Source: Pontederia crassipes (taxonomy: Eukaryota > Streptophyta > Magnoliopsida > Commelinales > Pontederiaceae). From it: a stretch of 64,000 nucleotides of DNA. Shown piece by piece: positions 40,702-52,647 of the stretch; positions within the stretch are counted from its first letter, which is position 1, and each line of letters begins with the position of its first letter. The notes beneath the pieces are model-generated. The model ran no database searches. It had not been told where the DNA came from and saw only the letters and a list, made by a program, of their open reading frames with translations. The position numbers and the translations under genes are program-made. The stretch spans positions 39,077,171-39,141,170 of the forward strand of contig CM060194.1 of the NCBI GenBank assembly GCA_030549335.1. Direction: 5' to 3'.

Positions 40702-41919
40702 TGTCGGAACAAAATTTTAATGACATATAAAATTATATTTTGATGAAACAAATTTTGAAAGATTAAAGTTAAATGCTGAAAAGTTTAAATAAAAAAGGAC
40801 AATTTTATGGACTAAACTTTGATTAAATAATTGATTATAGTCTTATTAGACTCTGGATGAATGATGAATATTAAAGTTGTAGAGAATTCTGTTAATTATT
40901 CATAGAATTCATGATTATCTCATTTGGATAACTATGCAAAGTTATGCTCAAAATAGTGCAAGTCGGTCAACCAACCGGTCGATAAAATGCAGGCCGGTCG
41001 AGAGGATACCGATCGACCGATTGGAGATACCGGTCGATCGATCAATACATGAGCTGCCCAGATCCACGTTAAGACTACACCGGTCGATGCACCGACTGAC
41101 CGATCAACTCAACGGGTGAAAGAAAAAAATGTCGAGACTATACTGGTCGATTGATCAAGCGCAAAAGATAAAGAAATCGCGCAAAGATCACATAAACCGG
41201 TTGACTGGTCTAGATGTGCGGTCGATCGGCCTCCGGGTCGAATGAACAGTAACTGCTATTTTTGAATGAAAAAATTATGGAATAAATTTTGGACAAATTT
41301 TTCACATACTAAAGCCTATAAAAGGAGAGCCAAAGCCAGAAGCAAAATTATCCATCCAAGCATTGAAGAAAAACTTCAAGTTATCAAAAGAAGACCCCTT
41401 CCTTGAAGTTTTTATTTTAGTTTTATCTTCTTTTTTCTCTTTTATATTTGTGAGCTTGATATTGTAAAAGAGAGAAACATTTGTTCACAAAAACTGAGAG
41501 AGCTCCTTTGTGAAAGAGGTTCCATATCTTACATCTTGAGCGAGAGAAAATATTAACTTCCTAAGAGGAGAAGTTTGCCTTATCTCTTGAAGCGGAGAAA
41601 AAGGTGATTGATGTAAAGGGCTTTTTTTTCTTACTCCATTTGGAACAAAGGAAGTGTTTTAGTGGAATCTCCGAAGGTCTCGAGGTCGAAAAGTCAGAGC
41701 AGGGACGTAGGCCAAGGTGTGACTGAACCTCGTCAACAATCATCGTGTTTATCATGTTTGATTTCTCTCTCTTCCTCTCCTTCACATGTTGTGCTTGTGA
41801 TATGATTTAATTTATTTTTATTGAATCGATTTTAAGCTTCCGTGACGTGTTTATGAAAATTGATATTTTCGATTTAAAACACTAATTCACCCCCTCTTGG
41901 TGCCCTTTGGGATCAAACA
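40702..41919 (+). repeat. 5' LTR of SIRE-like element
   Basis: The LTR starts TGTCGGAACAAAA and ends ATCAAACA. It matches 44178-45365 along almost its whole length with scattered substitutions and indels, implying an insertion of some age. A motif array lies at 40958-41238. Confidence 0.85.
40958..41238 (+). repeat. ACCGGTCGATCGACC palindrome array in 5' LTR
   Basis: About nine copies of CCGGTCGA, CGATCGACCG and CCGGTTGACTGG-type words. The core CCGGTCGACCGG is a palindrome. The 3' LTR has the corresponding array at 44428-44735. Confidence 0.8.
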
Positions 41920-41921
41920 AT

Positions 41922-41933
41922 TAGTATCATAGC
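41922..41933 (+). other. Degenerate tRNA-Met primer-binding site
   Basis: TAGTATCATAGC differs at two positions from TGGTATCAGAGC, the complement of initiator tRNA-Met used by plant copia elements, and lies two bases after the LTR end. Confidence 0.75.
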
Positions 41934-42010
41934 GGATTGCTCTTGTTTTAAGATCAAATCATTTTAGAACTTAATCATCTTGTTCTAAGATTTAATAATC
42001 TTTAAAAGTC

Positions 42011-43484
42011 ATGGCATCAAGTAGATTTAGTTTTTTCGAAGGACAAAATTAGTCGTTCTCCCCTTTTTAACACATAGAATTTTGCTTATTAGAAACTAGG
42101 AATTCAAGCATACATATATTCTATTGATATAAACATGTGAGATATTATTGAAAAATGTTATTATTTATATGAAAAATTACCTTAAAACAATTTTTTTTTT
42201 CAAAATTGGATTGGAAAGCTAAAAATATTTTTTTATTATGCTTTGTATTCAATGAAATTTAATCGGATTTCTAGTTGTGAAAGTGCAACTGAGATTTGGA
42301 ATAAACTCATTACTACTTATGAAGGAACAGATAAGGTTAAAGAATCTAGATTAAATATTTTAAATCATCAATATGATTCTTTTAAAATGCATGATAATGA
42401 ATCCATAAATAATATGGTTGTACGATTTAACGATATCTTGAATGGCTTAACCTCCTTGGGCGAGCCAAGAACTAACTTCCAAAAGGTGAAATAGTTTTTC
42501 AAGTCTCTCTCCTCCAAATGGCATACAAAGAGGACCGTGATCGAAGAAATGGGCTTGAACATTGATGATCTAATTAATTCACTCCTAACCTATGAGATCG
42601 GAATTCAGGAAGAAGAAGAAACAAATGCTTCCAAAAAGAAGTCATTGACATTGAAAGCAAAAGAAAAGGAAGAAGAGTCAAGTGAAGAGGAAGTTGATGA
42701 AAAGAAACTTGCATGCTACACAAGAAAACTAGATAAGTATTTCAAGTTGGTAAAAAAGAAAGACAAGAATGAAAAGCCAACCAGAAAATCATACAAACAA
42801 CACAAAGAAGAGACATCCCGGAAAGGAAAAAAAAAGATATGAAGAGTCAAGTGAAACAAGTGACTCATCAAGCTCTTTTAGTGATGAAGCATACCTATGC
42901 TTAATGACATACAATGACGAGGTAAGTTCTAGCCCTTCAAATTCAAACAATGACTCATTGATTTCTTCCGAAGAAGACTTTTCTTTAAATGTGAATAAAG
43001 AACTTTTTTCACTTATAAAAAGATATTTTTCATTTAAAGAGGAAAATGAAAATTTACTACATGAGATTGAAAAATTAAAAGAAGAAAATGATATATTTTT
43101 TATGGAAAATGAAAAATTAAAGAATGAAATAGATCTTTAAAAATTACTAATGTATGTGAAATAGTAAAACTAGCATGTTCCTTAGAAAAAGTAAAACAAG
43201 ATAATACTTTTTTGAAAAATGCACAAAATAATGAGAAGACTATTTTTCATATAATGAAAAATAATCTTAGGAATCATTTTGAATATAAAAACTCTTATTG
43301 AAAATCTAATCATCCCTATGATAGAAAATCACATTTTAAATATTTTACATGTGGATTTTTTTATCATTATGCATATCAATGCAAAATAAGAAAATCATCA
43401 CAACGTGGCATGATTTGAATTCCTAAAGGAACAATGTCTAACAAAATAGGACCCAAAAAAGTTTGGGTACCAAAGGTTACATAA
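42011..43484 (+). pseudogene. SIRE-like Gag (UBN2 type), decayed
   Basis: The frame opens ATG with MASSRFSFFEGQ and is soon broken. The middle reads SSCESATEIWNKLITTYEGT, then VKESRLNILNHQYDSFKMHD and FKSLSSKWHTKRTVIEE, typical of the UBN2/Gag domain of plant copia elements; a TAG at 42492-42494 separates the last two. A lysine/glutamate-rich linker (42610-42840) and a coiled-coil stretch (43000-43140) follow. The zinc-knuckle region near 43330-43400 is degenerate, and the Gag end PKKVWVPK is seen at 43455-43478. Several stops make it non-functional as it stands. Confidence 0.8.
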
Positions 43485-44177
43485 TTATTTTCAGGTGTGC
43501 CTCATATGTAAAGCAAAGGACAAGTGGAATGAAAATGTAAACGTATGAAGGTTATGATAAAAGTAACATTTACTTTTTTATTTTACTCAAAATCTCAAAA
43601 TTACTATTTCTTTGAAAGAAAAGAAAAGAACATATAAAATAGAAAAAAGAAAATTGATGACACTGATAGGGGGAGCAAATCTTCCAACTTTATTTTTTGA
43701 CATATCATTAATATCATTGTGGTATCAAAGTTTTATGTAATATTTTGATTCTAAATAATTTTTGTTAAGGCTTGTGACTTTCATAACCTTTAGATCAATT
43801 TGATTTCTACCATTATAAAATAGCCATAAATTTAGGGAGAGTTATCTTTCTTTGCATATTTTATCACTCTTTATGATGTAATACTTTACATATTTATGAT
43901 AGAAGGGGAGAATAAATTTTTTAAAGACAAACATGATTAAAGGAAAAATTACATAGGGTTTCTTATGTACAAATTACTTTTTGATGAAACAAAAGGGGGA
44001 AAATTATAGGAGAAATATGATAGGTACTTTACAATTAATACTTATGTGAAAGTTTATCATTGTAAGGAAAGATAAATTTTAGGGGGAGTAAAATTGATTT
44101 TACAAGATTTTACAACTATTTCGCAAACTTATATATTTTTCATATTTCTCGGTTTGTCTTCATAAAAAAGGGGCGAT
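43485..44177 (+). other. Repeated polypurine tracts of SIRE-like element
   Basis: Five purine runs at about 43668 (atagggggagcaaat), 43905 (agaaggggagaataaa), 43990 (aaaagggggaaaatta), 44079 (ttagggggagtaaaat) and 44164 (aaaaaaggggcgat). The last abuts the 3' LTR and is the working tract. Multiple near-identical tracts are a known Sirevirus hallmark. Confidence 0.75.
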
Positions 44178-45365
44178 TGTTGGAGCAAAGTTTTAATTCC
44201 ATATAAAACTATATTTTGATTACTCGAAAGATTAAAGTTAAATGCTAAAAAAGTTTAAAAAAAAATGAATAACTTTATGCTCTAAACTTTGATTAAATAA
44301 TTGACTATGGTCTTATTAGATTCTAAATGAATGATAAATATCAATATTGTAGAAAATACTGTTAGCTATCAATAGAATCCAAGATTATCTCATTTGGATA
44401 ACTGTGCAAAAATGTTATGCTCAAATAGTGCAGGTTGGTCAACCAACCGGTCAATGCAATGCAGGCCGGTCAATACAATGCAGGCCGATCAAGACGATAC
44501 CGGTCGATCGATCAATACATGATCCACCCAGATCCACATCGAGACTACACCAGTCGATGCACTGGTTGACCGATCAGCTCAACGGGCGAAAGAAAAAATG
44601 TCGAGACTATACCGATCAACTGATTGGTTGCTAGTCCGGTCGACCAATCAAGCGCAGAAGCTGAAGAAATAGCGCAACGGTCACATATACCAGTTGACCG
44701 GTCTAGATGTGCGATTGACCGGTCTCCGGGTTAAATGAACAGTAACGGTTATTTTTTAATGAGAAAATTATGGAATAAATTTTGGACGAATTTTTCACAT
44801 GGTAAAGCCTATAAAAGGAGTGTCAAACCCAGAAGCAAAAGCATTCATCCAAGCATTGAAGAAAAACTTCAAGTTATCAAAAGAAGACTCTTTCCTTGAA
44901 GTTTTCATTTTAGTTTTCTCTTCTTTCTCTCTTTTATCTTTGTGAGTTTGATATTGTAAAAAAGAAAAACATTTGTTTAGAAAAATTGAGGGAACTCCTT
45001 TGTGAAAGAGGTTACATATCTTACCTCTTGAACGAGGGAAAATATTAGCTTCCTAGGAGGAGATGTTGTCTTACCTCTCGAAGCGGAGAAAAAGGTGGCT
45101 GATATAAAGGGCTTTTCTTCCTTGCCCCATTTGGAACAAAGAAAACGTTTTATTTGGTGGTCTCGAGGTCGAGAAATTGAAGCGGGAACGTGGGCCAAGG
45201 TGTAGCCGAACCTCGTCAACAACCACCATATTTATCATGTTTGATCTCTTCCTCTCCTTCACATGTTGTGCTTGTGATTTGCTTTAATTTGTTTTTATTG
45301 AATCGTTTTTAAGCTTCTGTGACGTGTTTGTGAAAATTGATATTTTTGATTTGAAACACCAATTC
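44178..45365 (+). repeat. 3' LTR of SIRE-like element (end replaced)
   Basis: It starts TGTTGGAGCAAAG and follows the 5' LTR to about 45365 (aacaccaattc), where the expected 'accccctcttgg...aaca' is replaced by GRAS-like sequence. The palindrome array is at 44428-44735. Confidence 0.82.
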
Positions 45366-46066
45366 TCTCACAGTGATTATGGTTTTCGTGCTCATCTCAA
45401 TTCTCTGTCATCAATGTCGCCGGCCTCGGAGCTCTAGAGCATGGAGCACTTCGTTGGTCTCGAGGTCAAGAAATCGAAGCGGGGACGTGGGCCAAGGTGT
45501 AACCGAACCTCGTCAACAACCATCGTGTTTATCATGTTTGATTTCTTTCTCTCTTCCGCTCCTTCACATGTTGTGCTTGTGATCTGCTTTAATTTGTTTT
45601 TATTGAATCGTTTTTAAGCTTCCGTGACGTGTTTGTGAAAATTGATATTTTTGATTTGAAACACCAATTCTCTCGCGGTGATGATGGTTTTCGTGCTCGT
45701 CTCAATTCTCTGCCGTCGATGTCGCCGGCCTCAGAGCTCTGGAGCATGGAGCACTTCGTTGGTCTCGAGATCGAGAAATCGAAGTGGGGACATAGGTCAA
45801 GGTGTAGCCGAACCTCGTCAACAACCACCATGTTTATCATGTTTGATTTCTTTCTCTCTTCCTCTCCTTCACATGTTGTGCTTGTGATCTACTTTATTTT
45901 GTTTTTATTGAATCGTTTTTAAGCTTCCGTGATGTGTTTGTGAAAATTGATATTTTCGATTTGAAACACCCATTCTCTCACGGTGATGATGGTTTTCGTG
46001 CTCATCTCAATTCTCTGCCATCGATGTCGTCGGCCTCAGAGCTCTGGAGCATGGAGCACTTCGTTG
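45159..46066 (+). repeat. Threefold tandem LTR-GRAS chimeric repeat
   Basis: Units at 45159-45455, 45456-45760 and 45761-46066 are about 300 bases each. Every unit joins about 205 bases of the LTR 3' part (GGTCTCGAGG to gaaacaccaattc) to about 95 bases of GRAS coding sequence (gtgatgatggttttcgtgct to gagcacttcgttg). The units differ by a few percent. Confidence 0.85.
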
Positions 46067-46205
46067 CTACACGGACGCTCTACGAGATTTGCCCCTACTT
46101 CAAGCTGGCCCTCTTCTCTCCAACTATGCCATCTTGGATGCCACCAAGGACGAGTGAAGCATCCACATCCTCGACTTCAAAGTGGGCCAACGTGGCCAGG
46201 GAGAT
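45971..46205 (+). pseudogene. GRAS transcription factor fragment (SCL8-like)
   Basis: The reading DYGFRAHLNSL...SPASELWSMEHFVATRTLYE then ICPYFKLALFS, and after a one-base shift NYAILDATKDE-SIHILDF then KVGQRGQ, follows the LHRI-to-VHIID portion of plant GRAS proteins. The closest type I recall is the SCL8-like group with its (E/D)(I/V)GQGGQ motif. A stop precedes SIHILDF. It is a captured piece of roughly 80 codons; the remainder of the gene is absent here. Confidence 0.65.
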
Positions 46206-46208
46206 CTC

Positions 46209-46400
46209 ATTTTTATAATATATTATTTTATATTTTACAATATTAGATTATACGAGGGAAGGGCAGTTTGGTCATTTCATAAATAAAAAATGAAAATTAA
46301 CGAGAATGTTAACTGAGGTTGACGGATGGACTTAAGTGGAAAAAGAGACATAGTTTAGGGGATGTCAACGGAATATTCGAAAATCATTGGTAGACGCGAA
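46209..46400. repeat. Right inverted arm of long-TIR element
   Basis: Reverse-complement partner of 40357-40528; homologous text continues outward to about 46432. Confidence 0.8.
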
Positions 46401-46529
46401 AAAAATTCATAGTTCAAGGGAGGTGAGCGAAAAAACCAAACATAAATGAATTTTGGAGTGGAAAAATTTATATCTAGTGACCATAAACGGATATTTTTAT
46501 TAATGAACATTAGAATCATTGGTATTGAC

Positions 46530-49500
46530 TAAAAGCACTGTTGATATAGTCTATTTTTTCCTAACAATCTTAAAAAATGTTAGTAAAGCTCTATCTATGT
46601 CATTGGACATGTGAGTAGTTGGCATAACTTTCCAAATAATTAAGATTGTAGATTTATTAATAAGGAACATAAATAGTCGCTGGTAAAAAAGATAATTATG
46701 CCAACACTTTTTACTTAACACTTGGGATGCATTCACTACATTGCTATTCAAGATTACCCGACAATTTAGATTGTCACTTGTTAAATTGTCACAAATGTAC
46801 ATTACTTTGTTTAGTATGCATAAGTAATCTACATGACAATCCATATTAGTTATAACTAATATAAGAATATAAAGATTTATGAGTTAATATATAATTTTTA
46901 CTAATATACCCTAATCAAAATAATTATGTATATATACAAATTATTTTGAATTCCGTATACTTAAGTAATAAACACATATTCTCACCCATAAAATTAAATT
47001 AATAAAATAATTAATATATTGTTAAAATATGATATTAATATATTCATAATAATTAACTAAGATTTATTTGATTAATTTTATAATTTATCTAATTAGTTTT
47101 ATAATTTATTTAAATAAAATGGTAAAGGGCAAATGCAAAAAGTGAAATTAAAAAATTGCAACTGAGGTTGCAATCTGAATTGTCTCTCCTACAATAGGCA
47201 ATCTGAATTATGAATTTCCTAAGCAAACTATATTACCCATTTACCTATCATAAGTTAACAAGATAATGTGGTGAGCTTAAGTAATTTAATACAATGTTAC
47301 CTGATAATTTATAAAGATTACTTGTAAAGAAACGCTCCAATGATGATATTTAGTTATCTAAGAATATAAAATGTTAGGGTTGCCAAGAGTATTATTAGTA
47401 TTGTTGGGATCAATAAACATTTTTAAAGTTAGCAAAGTCTGGTAATCCGTTAGGATTTATAGATATTTTGTCTCACTAGAAAATATTATTTATGCGAACA
47501 ATTTTTTATAAAAGTTTTTATAAGATCTACAGGATATGTACTAATGTTTTGAATCCATTGTCAAATTCACAAACAGTTAGATGATCATGTTCTAACACTT
47601 TTCTCTTATAGATAATAATTATAAAGATATTATTTGAAATTAATGTTTTAAAGAGTAGGATATATTTTTTCCAATGTTGATATAAGAAAGAAATAATTAA
47701 TTAAGTTATTTATTAAAAAAGAATGTAAAAGGACTGAGTATATATGTATTAACAAATAGGTTTAATGTTTGTGCTATCCTTTTAAGGATTACCCCATCAT
47801 ATGCCTATTAATCACCATCCAATACATGTTGGATGGTGGATTAACTAATTAAACAAATTTTTTATCCACCATTCATCACGAACTAAACGATGATCAATAG
47901 ACGTATAATGAATTAAAAAGAATATTATGAATACAACTTAAGATTGATATTGCATCATATTTTGATATTGTTTGTTTAGTAGAGTAAAGAATAGTATTCA
48001 TTTTTTTGTTTTGAGAAAATTGCTTCTACTTAAAGTTGATTTTATTTTTAGGTTAACAATGTGAACACCTAAACATTTATCTAATTGATATGCCATGACC
48101 ATTATGCCATAATTTTCACATTTTGATTATAATGCATGAAGCGTATTTCATTAGCTTATAATTTCATGAGATCTAAACCTTTTTAAATATAAAAATATGA
48201 AAAAGTTGTGCTAGAATGCCTTATTCAGAAAATTAATATTGGTTCAACCTCTTAGTCTTCACGTATGCATGCAAAAGCCAATTTTTTTTAGTAAATTATA
48301 AAAGCCAAATTTCTTTTTTCGTTAACTATAGAAAGTAGAATTAGTGACAAGAATAAAGAATGTGTCTGCAAAAATCATGAACGTCATACTTTTGAATCAA
48401 AATCCTTTCCCATGTTCATCGATGAAAATGTTATATTTTCTTTTTATTTATCTCAATTAAATTTAAGTGGTCATAATTAATATAATTTTCTTATTTTTAT
48501 TTCTATCAGATAAAGAGTCAAATGGAAAAGCTCCTGCTAGAGCTGAATTGTATATCTCTAACGGAACAAAAAGAGATGACTCTATTATTAATGCCAAAGT
48601 ATTTGAATATGTGGTATGTGCTATGCTGATTTTTATGTTCAACTTTTCTGTGAGTTTGTTTATTAGTGTCATCCATTAGTTCCTTTTTCTTAGGAGATTG
48701 AAATGCACGGGCCTTATTGTTGCTACTAGAAAAGTTAACAAAAATGATTCATAAGTGATATAATCATAATCATTATCAATAAACTCATTGCCCGTAGAAG
48801 ACTTTATTCATTTCAAGATTTCAATGCATTCATTGTTTGAACTAAAAGTCAAGACAATCATATGGATAATTTTCTCTCAGAAACACAAAAAAAATTTATG
48901 TTTAGGCAATTAATATGAATTTTTTTCATGTAACTGATATGATATTATATTTATAATTTAACTTTAATCAACATTTTTGCAATATTATGTTTCATCTAAT
49001 CATAGTGCATATCATTCAAATGAAGACCCAACTAATCATGATGAAGGTAAGGATTTATGTTCTAGTAAATAATAAATGTCATATATTTAAAAATATATAT
49101 TGATTAATAGATAATTCATATCTAATATTTATTATTGTTTTATAGGTCCAAGTAAAGGCCAAGGCTGCAAATGATGAAAAATACATAGTTTCTTTCGTAA
49201 AGTATCTCTAACAGGAAATGTTTGATTGTAACTATGGTGATTTTCAACAGTGACATTTGAGAATATTTATTTGAAGACAACATGACATTTGTGAATGACT
49301 TTATGCATGATATTTTTATTTATTGGTAATAATAAAAATGTGTATTTAGTTTTTTATATTTATTTTGAAAATAAATTATATCATCCATTGTTACAAAAAA
49401 TGAACTAATTATCAATAAATATAAACTATATTTTGCTAATAAATTGAGTAATGACAAATTTGTATTTTATTGATGCATACAAAATGTATTGCCAACTAAA

Positions 49501-49965
49501 AGTTAGTCTTTGCCAACATATTATACATTAAGAAAGATTTAAGTGAGTATGGATAATTTTATGTTAGAATAGCATATTATATTGCTAACAAATAATTAGG
49601 ATAATGCCCATGTGTCATTGTGTGTTGCAAAAGAGTTAAGCTTACTAATGGATAAATGTATATTAGCATAGATCTTTACTAACATGTGTATTACCAATGA
49701 ACATTTTGTGTGATGACTCATGAGTAAGAATAAAACTGAAGCATTTTCAACAAACAAACAGATATATGGCGACAAATAAATGACCGTTAGTAATTATTCA
49801 AGCAATTTTAACGATCAATCATATGTTGGCATAGACTTTTACTAACATTAGTATAGCCTATGGTAACTTTGTTCATTGGAGATGTTTGATAAGGCTATGC
49901 CAACGAAGTTATGGGACAATGCCAACATTTTTTATCCATTAGTATATGGCATTTTTTTGTTGGAG
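46530..49965 (+). mobile_element. Decayed CACTA-like element (ends uncertain)
   Basis: Both flanks carry scattered ATGCCAACA/TGTTGGCAT and ACTAACATT words (46545-46720; 49500-49940) in the style of subterminal repeats, and a TNPA-like exon lies between them. The exact ends were not fixed and no CACTACAAG repeat was found. The rest is AT-rich. A perfect 10-bp hairpin (CACCATCCAA/TTGGATGGTG) lies at about 47812-47840. Confidence 0.5.
48510..48613 (+). pseudogene. TNPA-like exon (Transposase_24 type)
   Basis: An AG-bounded exon followed by GTATGT reads DKESNGKAPARAELYISNGT then KRDDSIINAKVFEYV. This fits the conserved 'P-x-R-x-E-L-F-I-x-T-x-x-x-x-D-G' segment of plant CACTA second-ORF proteins. 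Flanking exons are not secure. Confidence 0.6.
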
Positions 49966-50792
49966 GATGAGCAAAATTTGACCACAAAGGAGGCAACACA
50001 TTGCACCTATTATGCCTAGGAATCTAAGTCCACACATTGCACTAGCTTTTTTATAAGAATAATGACCGGTACTATTCTGTATCAACATCAACGAATTCTA
50101 TATCCATGTGCAAGTTCATCATTACATGAGAGTGAACAACTTTGGAGGAGTTTTCTCATTGAAAATGGGTTAACCTACACTATACTTTTCATAGTTGTCG
50201 TTGCATTTTGTGAACTTAATTGCTTATGTCTTGAGTCCTTGAGTATTAGAGTGAGAAGGGCTCTAGAAAGTAGCCATTATCAGAGTGAGGACATTTATAT
50301 AAGGACTCAATGAGCTATTTCTTAAATGTCATGGAGGATTGAAGAAAAGTCTACTCATTGGTTTGTCCTATCTACATTGAACTTGATGTATGAAAGAGTT
50401 CACTCATTGAAACTAGGAGAGGAATTTATAATATTTGGATGAACTCCAAAAGAAGACGACTCCAAGCATCATAAAAAAATTGCTATGATGATTTATATCA
50501 CCATTGAGCATAAATTAATAACTCAATGGAAAATAAAATCCCACATATTTTTAAAATAAATTGAATATTGGTGGACTGAATGAAAATAAAGAGTTCAGGT
50601 TTACTTAACTTTTACAACTAAATATTATATGACCTAAAATTTTAGAAGATAAAATAATAAATAAGAATCCTAGCCAAGTTAAACTCTATCTCTTATTTTA
50701 TTACTCTACATTACAATAATTTTTTTTTGTAAGGTCGCTTACTTCTTTGCTCTCACATAAAATAGAAGAATTTTCTCTCTCCCTCCCTCCCT

Positions 50793-50824
<32 letters not shown>

Positions 50825-51231
50825 TAAATATTTGTTAATGAGAAAGGTGTAATGCTCCCAAGACACACTCTAAGGAAATAAGAAGTTTTCCAAGTCCCAA
50901 ATAAAGGAAATTCAGAGATAATTTGATTAAAAAATATTAGCATTAATTAAATCCAAGATTTGAGTCTAAAATCATCTTTTAGTTATTTCAAGGACATATG
51001 GAAGGTATAGGAGACTTTATGCAACTCAAACTCTCTCAAAAATATATTTCAATCTCAAATTCTATTATCGTCACGCCCCTGAAACCATAGACAAGGTTAC
51101 CACTAGACTAAACTAAAATTTGTGTGCATACATGAGCTAAATATATTTGAGGAGGAGCCTAATTTAATATTTAACCATATATTAATTTATAATGGTAATA
51201 AAATTTTAAAAACTGGGGGGAGGGGACTAGG
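49966..51231. other. Intergenic DNA with CT microsatellite
   Basis: No gene was supported; an open frame at 50062-50313 has no recognised motif. A CCCT/CT microsatellite lies at 50778-50824. Confidence 0.55.
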
Positions 51232-51236
51232 GCTAC
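51232..51236. other. Left TSD (GCTAC) of solo LTR e3
   Basis: GCTAC is repeated at 55050-55054, directly after the LTR end. Confidence 0.88.
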
Positions 51237-51274
51237 TGATGCGTAGAATTTGTAACAAATAAATTTGTAAGTGC

Positions 51275-52647
51275 CACTATAAGAAAACACATCATTAGAG
51301 AAGGAAAATCTGGTCGTTAATATTTAAATTTCGGTCGTTATTGGTCATTAGCGACCAACATTTCTCGTTGTCATCCGTTGTTATAGATGCCGTCGTTAAA
51401 AGTCAATAACGACGGCTTAAAGGTGTTGACCATTAAAAGCCATCAACGATCAGAAATAATCCGGTCATTAAAACTATATAAGGATCATTTAATTGGTCAT
51501 TGAATACATTAATGGCTAGAAATATCTTTGTCATTGATAATCATCAATGGCTAGTATCCCGTTGTTAAAAGTCATCAACGACCAGAAATAATCCAATCGT
51601 TAAAACTATATAAAGACCATTTAGTTGGTCGTCGAATACATTAATGACTAAAAATATCTTTGTCGTTGATAATCTTCAACGACTAGTAATCCCATCGTTA
51701 TTGGTCATCAATGACTAGAAATAATCTGATCATTAAAACCAATGTTGTCACGGCCGGACCGGACCATAGACCGGTCACTAAAATGGTCCTAAATCACCCC
51801 TAAAATTAGAGTGAAAATTGGACCATTTTGAACCATTTCAAACCGATCAAAACCGGATAGAACTGTCCAAAATTGGTCTGAGTGAACTGATTAAGTTAAA
51901 AATTTTATTTTAAATCAAAATTTGTGTTGGCCCATTACCTACTTCTGAGGCCTATTTTATAGAGGATGTGTTGCTTTCACTTTCTTAGTGTCTTCAATGT
52001 GGGACTATTCACTTGTACATATATTTTTTTTGTTCTACTTATTTAATAACTAAATTTTGTCTTTATTTTTTTATATTACAATGTCACTTTCTATTGTAAT
52101 TTTTAATTCATTTTTTCTATTTATTTAATTTATGAATGTTAAACTATTTTATATACATTTCTTTATTTTTACCCCTTATTTTATGGCATTTAAATTTATA
52201 AATAGTAATAATTTGGGATTTTGTATTCAATTTTATAAAAAATTGGGAGAAATTCTATTAGATTTTGTAACGATTTTTTTTCTTTCTATTGGATTTTATC
52301 ACATGTAATTAAGTTAACTAAATGCATAAACTAAATTATTTTTTAAAATTGATGTTGCCTGAGAAATTAGTGGAGGGAAATGTTTAGTTCCTGCCAAATA
52401 AAATATTAATTGCATGCCTACTTGATCTTAATTTATAAATAATCAATGACGGCAAAATTTAATGGTCATTAATAATCACTTTTAACGACCAAAATTTACT
52501 TTTTTTAGATGAGCATTTTTCTCTTTCGCTAATAATGTGTTTAATAATGTCCATATTTTTTTTCTTGTCACTATTGACTATTTTTAATGATTATTTTTTT
52601 ATCTCGACATTAATAGTTGATCGTTAAAGTTCCATTTTCTTGTAGTG
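51275..52647. mobile_element. Non-autonomous CACTA element in e3
   Basis: Ends are CACTATAAGAAAA and, inverted, CACTACAAGAAAA, with a TGC duplication (51272-51274 and 52648-52650). Excising it restores the LTR text 'gtaagtgc|actagtcg' seen in e1. The 1373-bp element is noncoding, with GTCGTT/AACGAC subterminal repeats in 51310-51730 and 52440-52640 that resemble those of the 15279-19809 element. Confidence 0.9.
51740..51900. mobile_element. hAT end fragment
   Basis: CAATGTTGTCACGGCCGGAC and following GACCGG/AACCGG words match the ends of the 13085-21398 element. No partner end was found before the CACTA subterminal repeats resume near 52440. Confidence 0.5.

Larger units (their letters stand above)
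40702..45365 (+). mobile_element. Gag-only Ty1/copia element, SIRE/Maximus-like
   Basis: The order is 5' LTR (40702-41919), a degenerate tRNA-Met primer site, a broken gag, about 700 bases with repeated polypurine tracts, and the 3' LTR (44178-45365). Pol is absent, so this is a non-autonomous TR-GAG-type derivative. Gag sequence, multiple polypurine tracts and palindrome-rich LTRs fit the Sirevirus (Maximus/SIRE) lineage. The last ~40 bases of the 3' LTR are replaced by GRAS-derived sequence, so the right target duplication is lost. Confidence 0.82.
40340..46432. mobile_element. Long-TIR element carrying a GRAS fragment, invaded by copia
   Basis: Inverted repeats of about 170 to 190 bases (40357-40528 and 46209-46400) bracket a GC-rich interior. 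The right outer end reads, inverted, TCGCTCACCTCCCTTGAACT, close to the end of the intron-1 MITE. Captured GRAS coding sequence near the right arm makes this look like a Pack-MULE. A SIRE-type retrotransposon inserted at 40702. No clear target duplication was found around the whole, so the superfamily is inferred. Confidence 0.6.

Noticed and set aside
47812-47840. Perfect 10-bp hairpin, possible terminator or miRNA precursor
   Set aside because: Too short for a precursor, in AT-rich transposon-derived DNA, with no supporting context.
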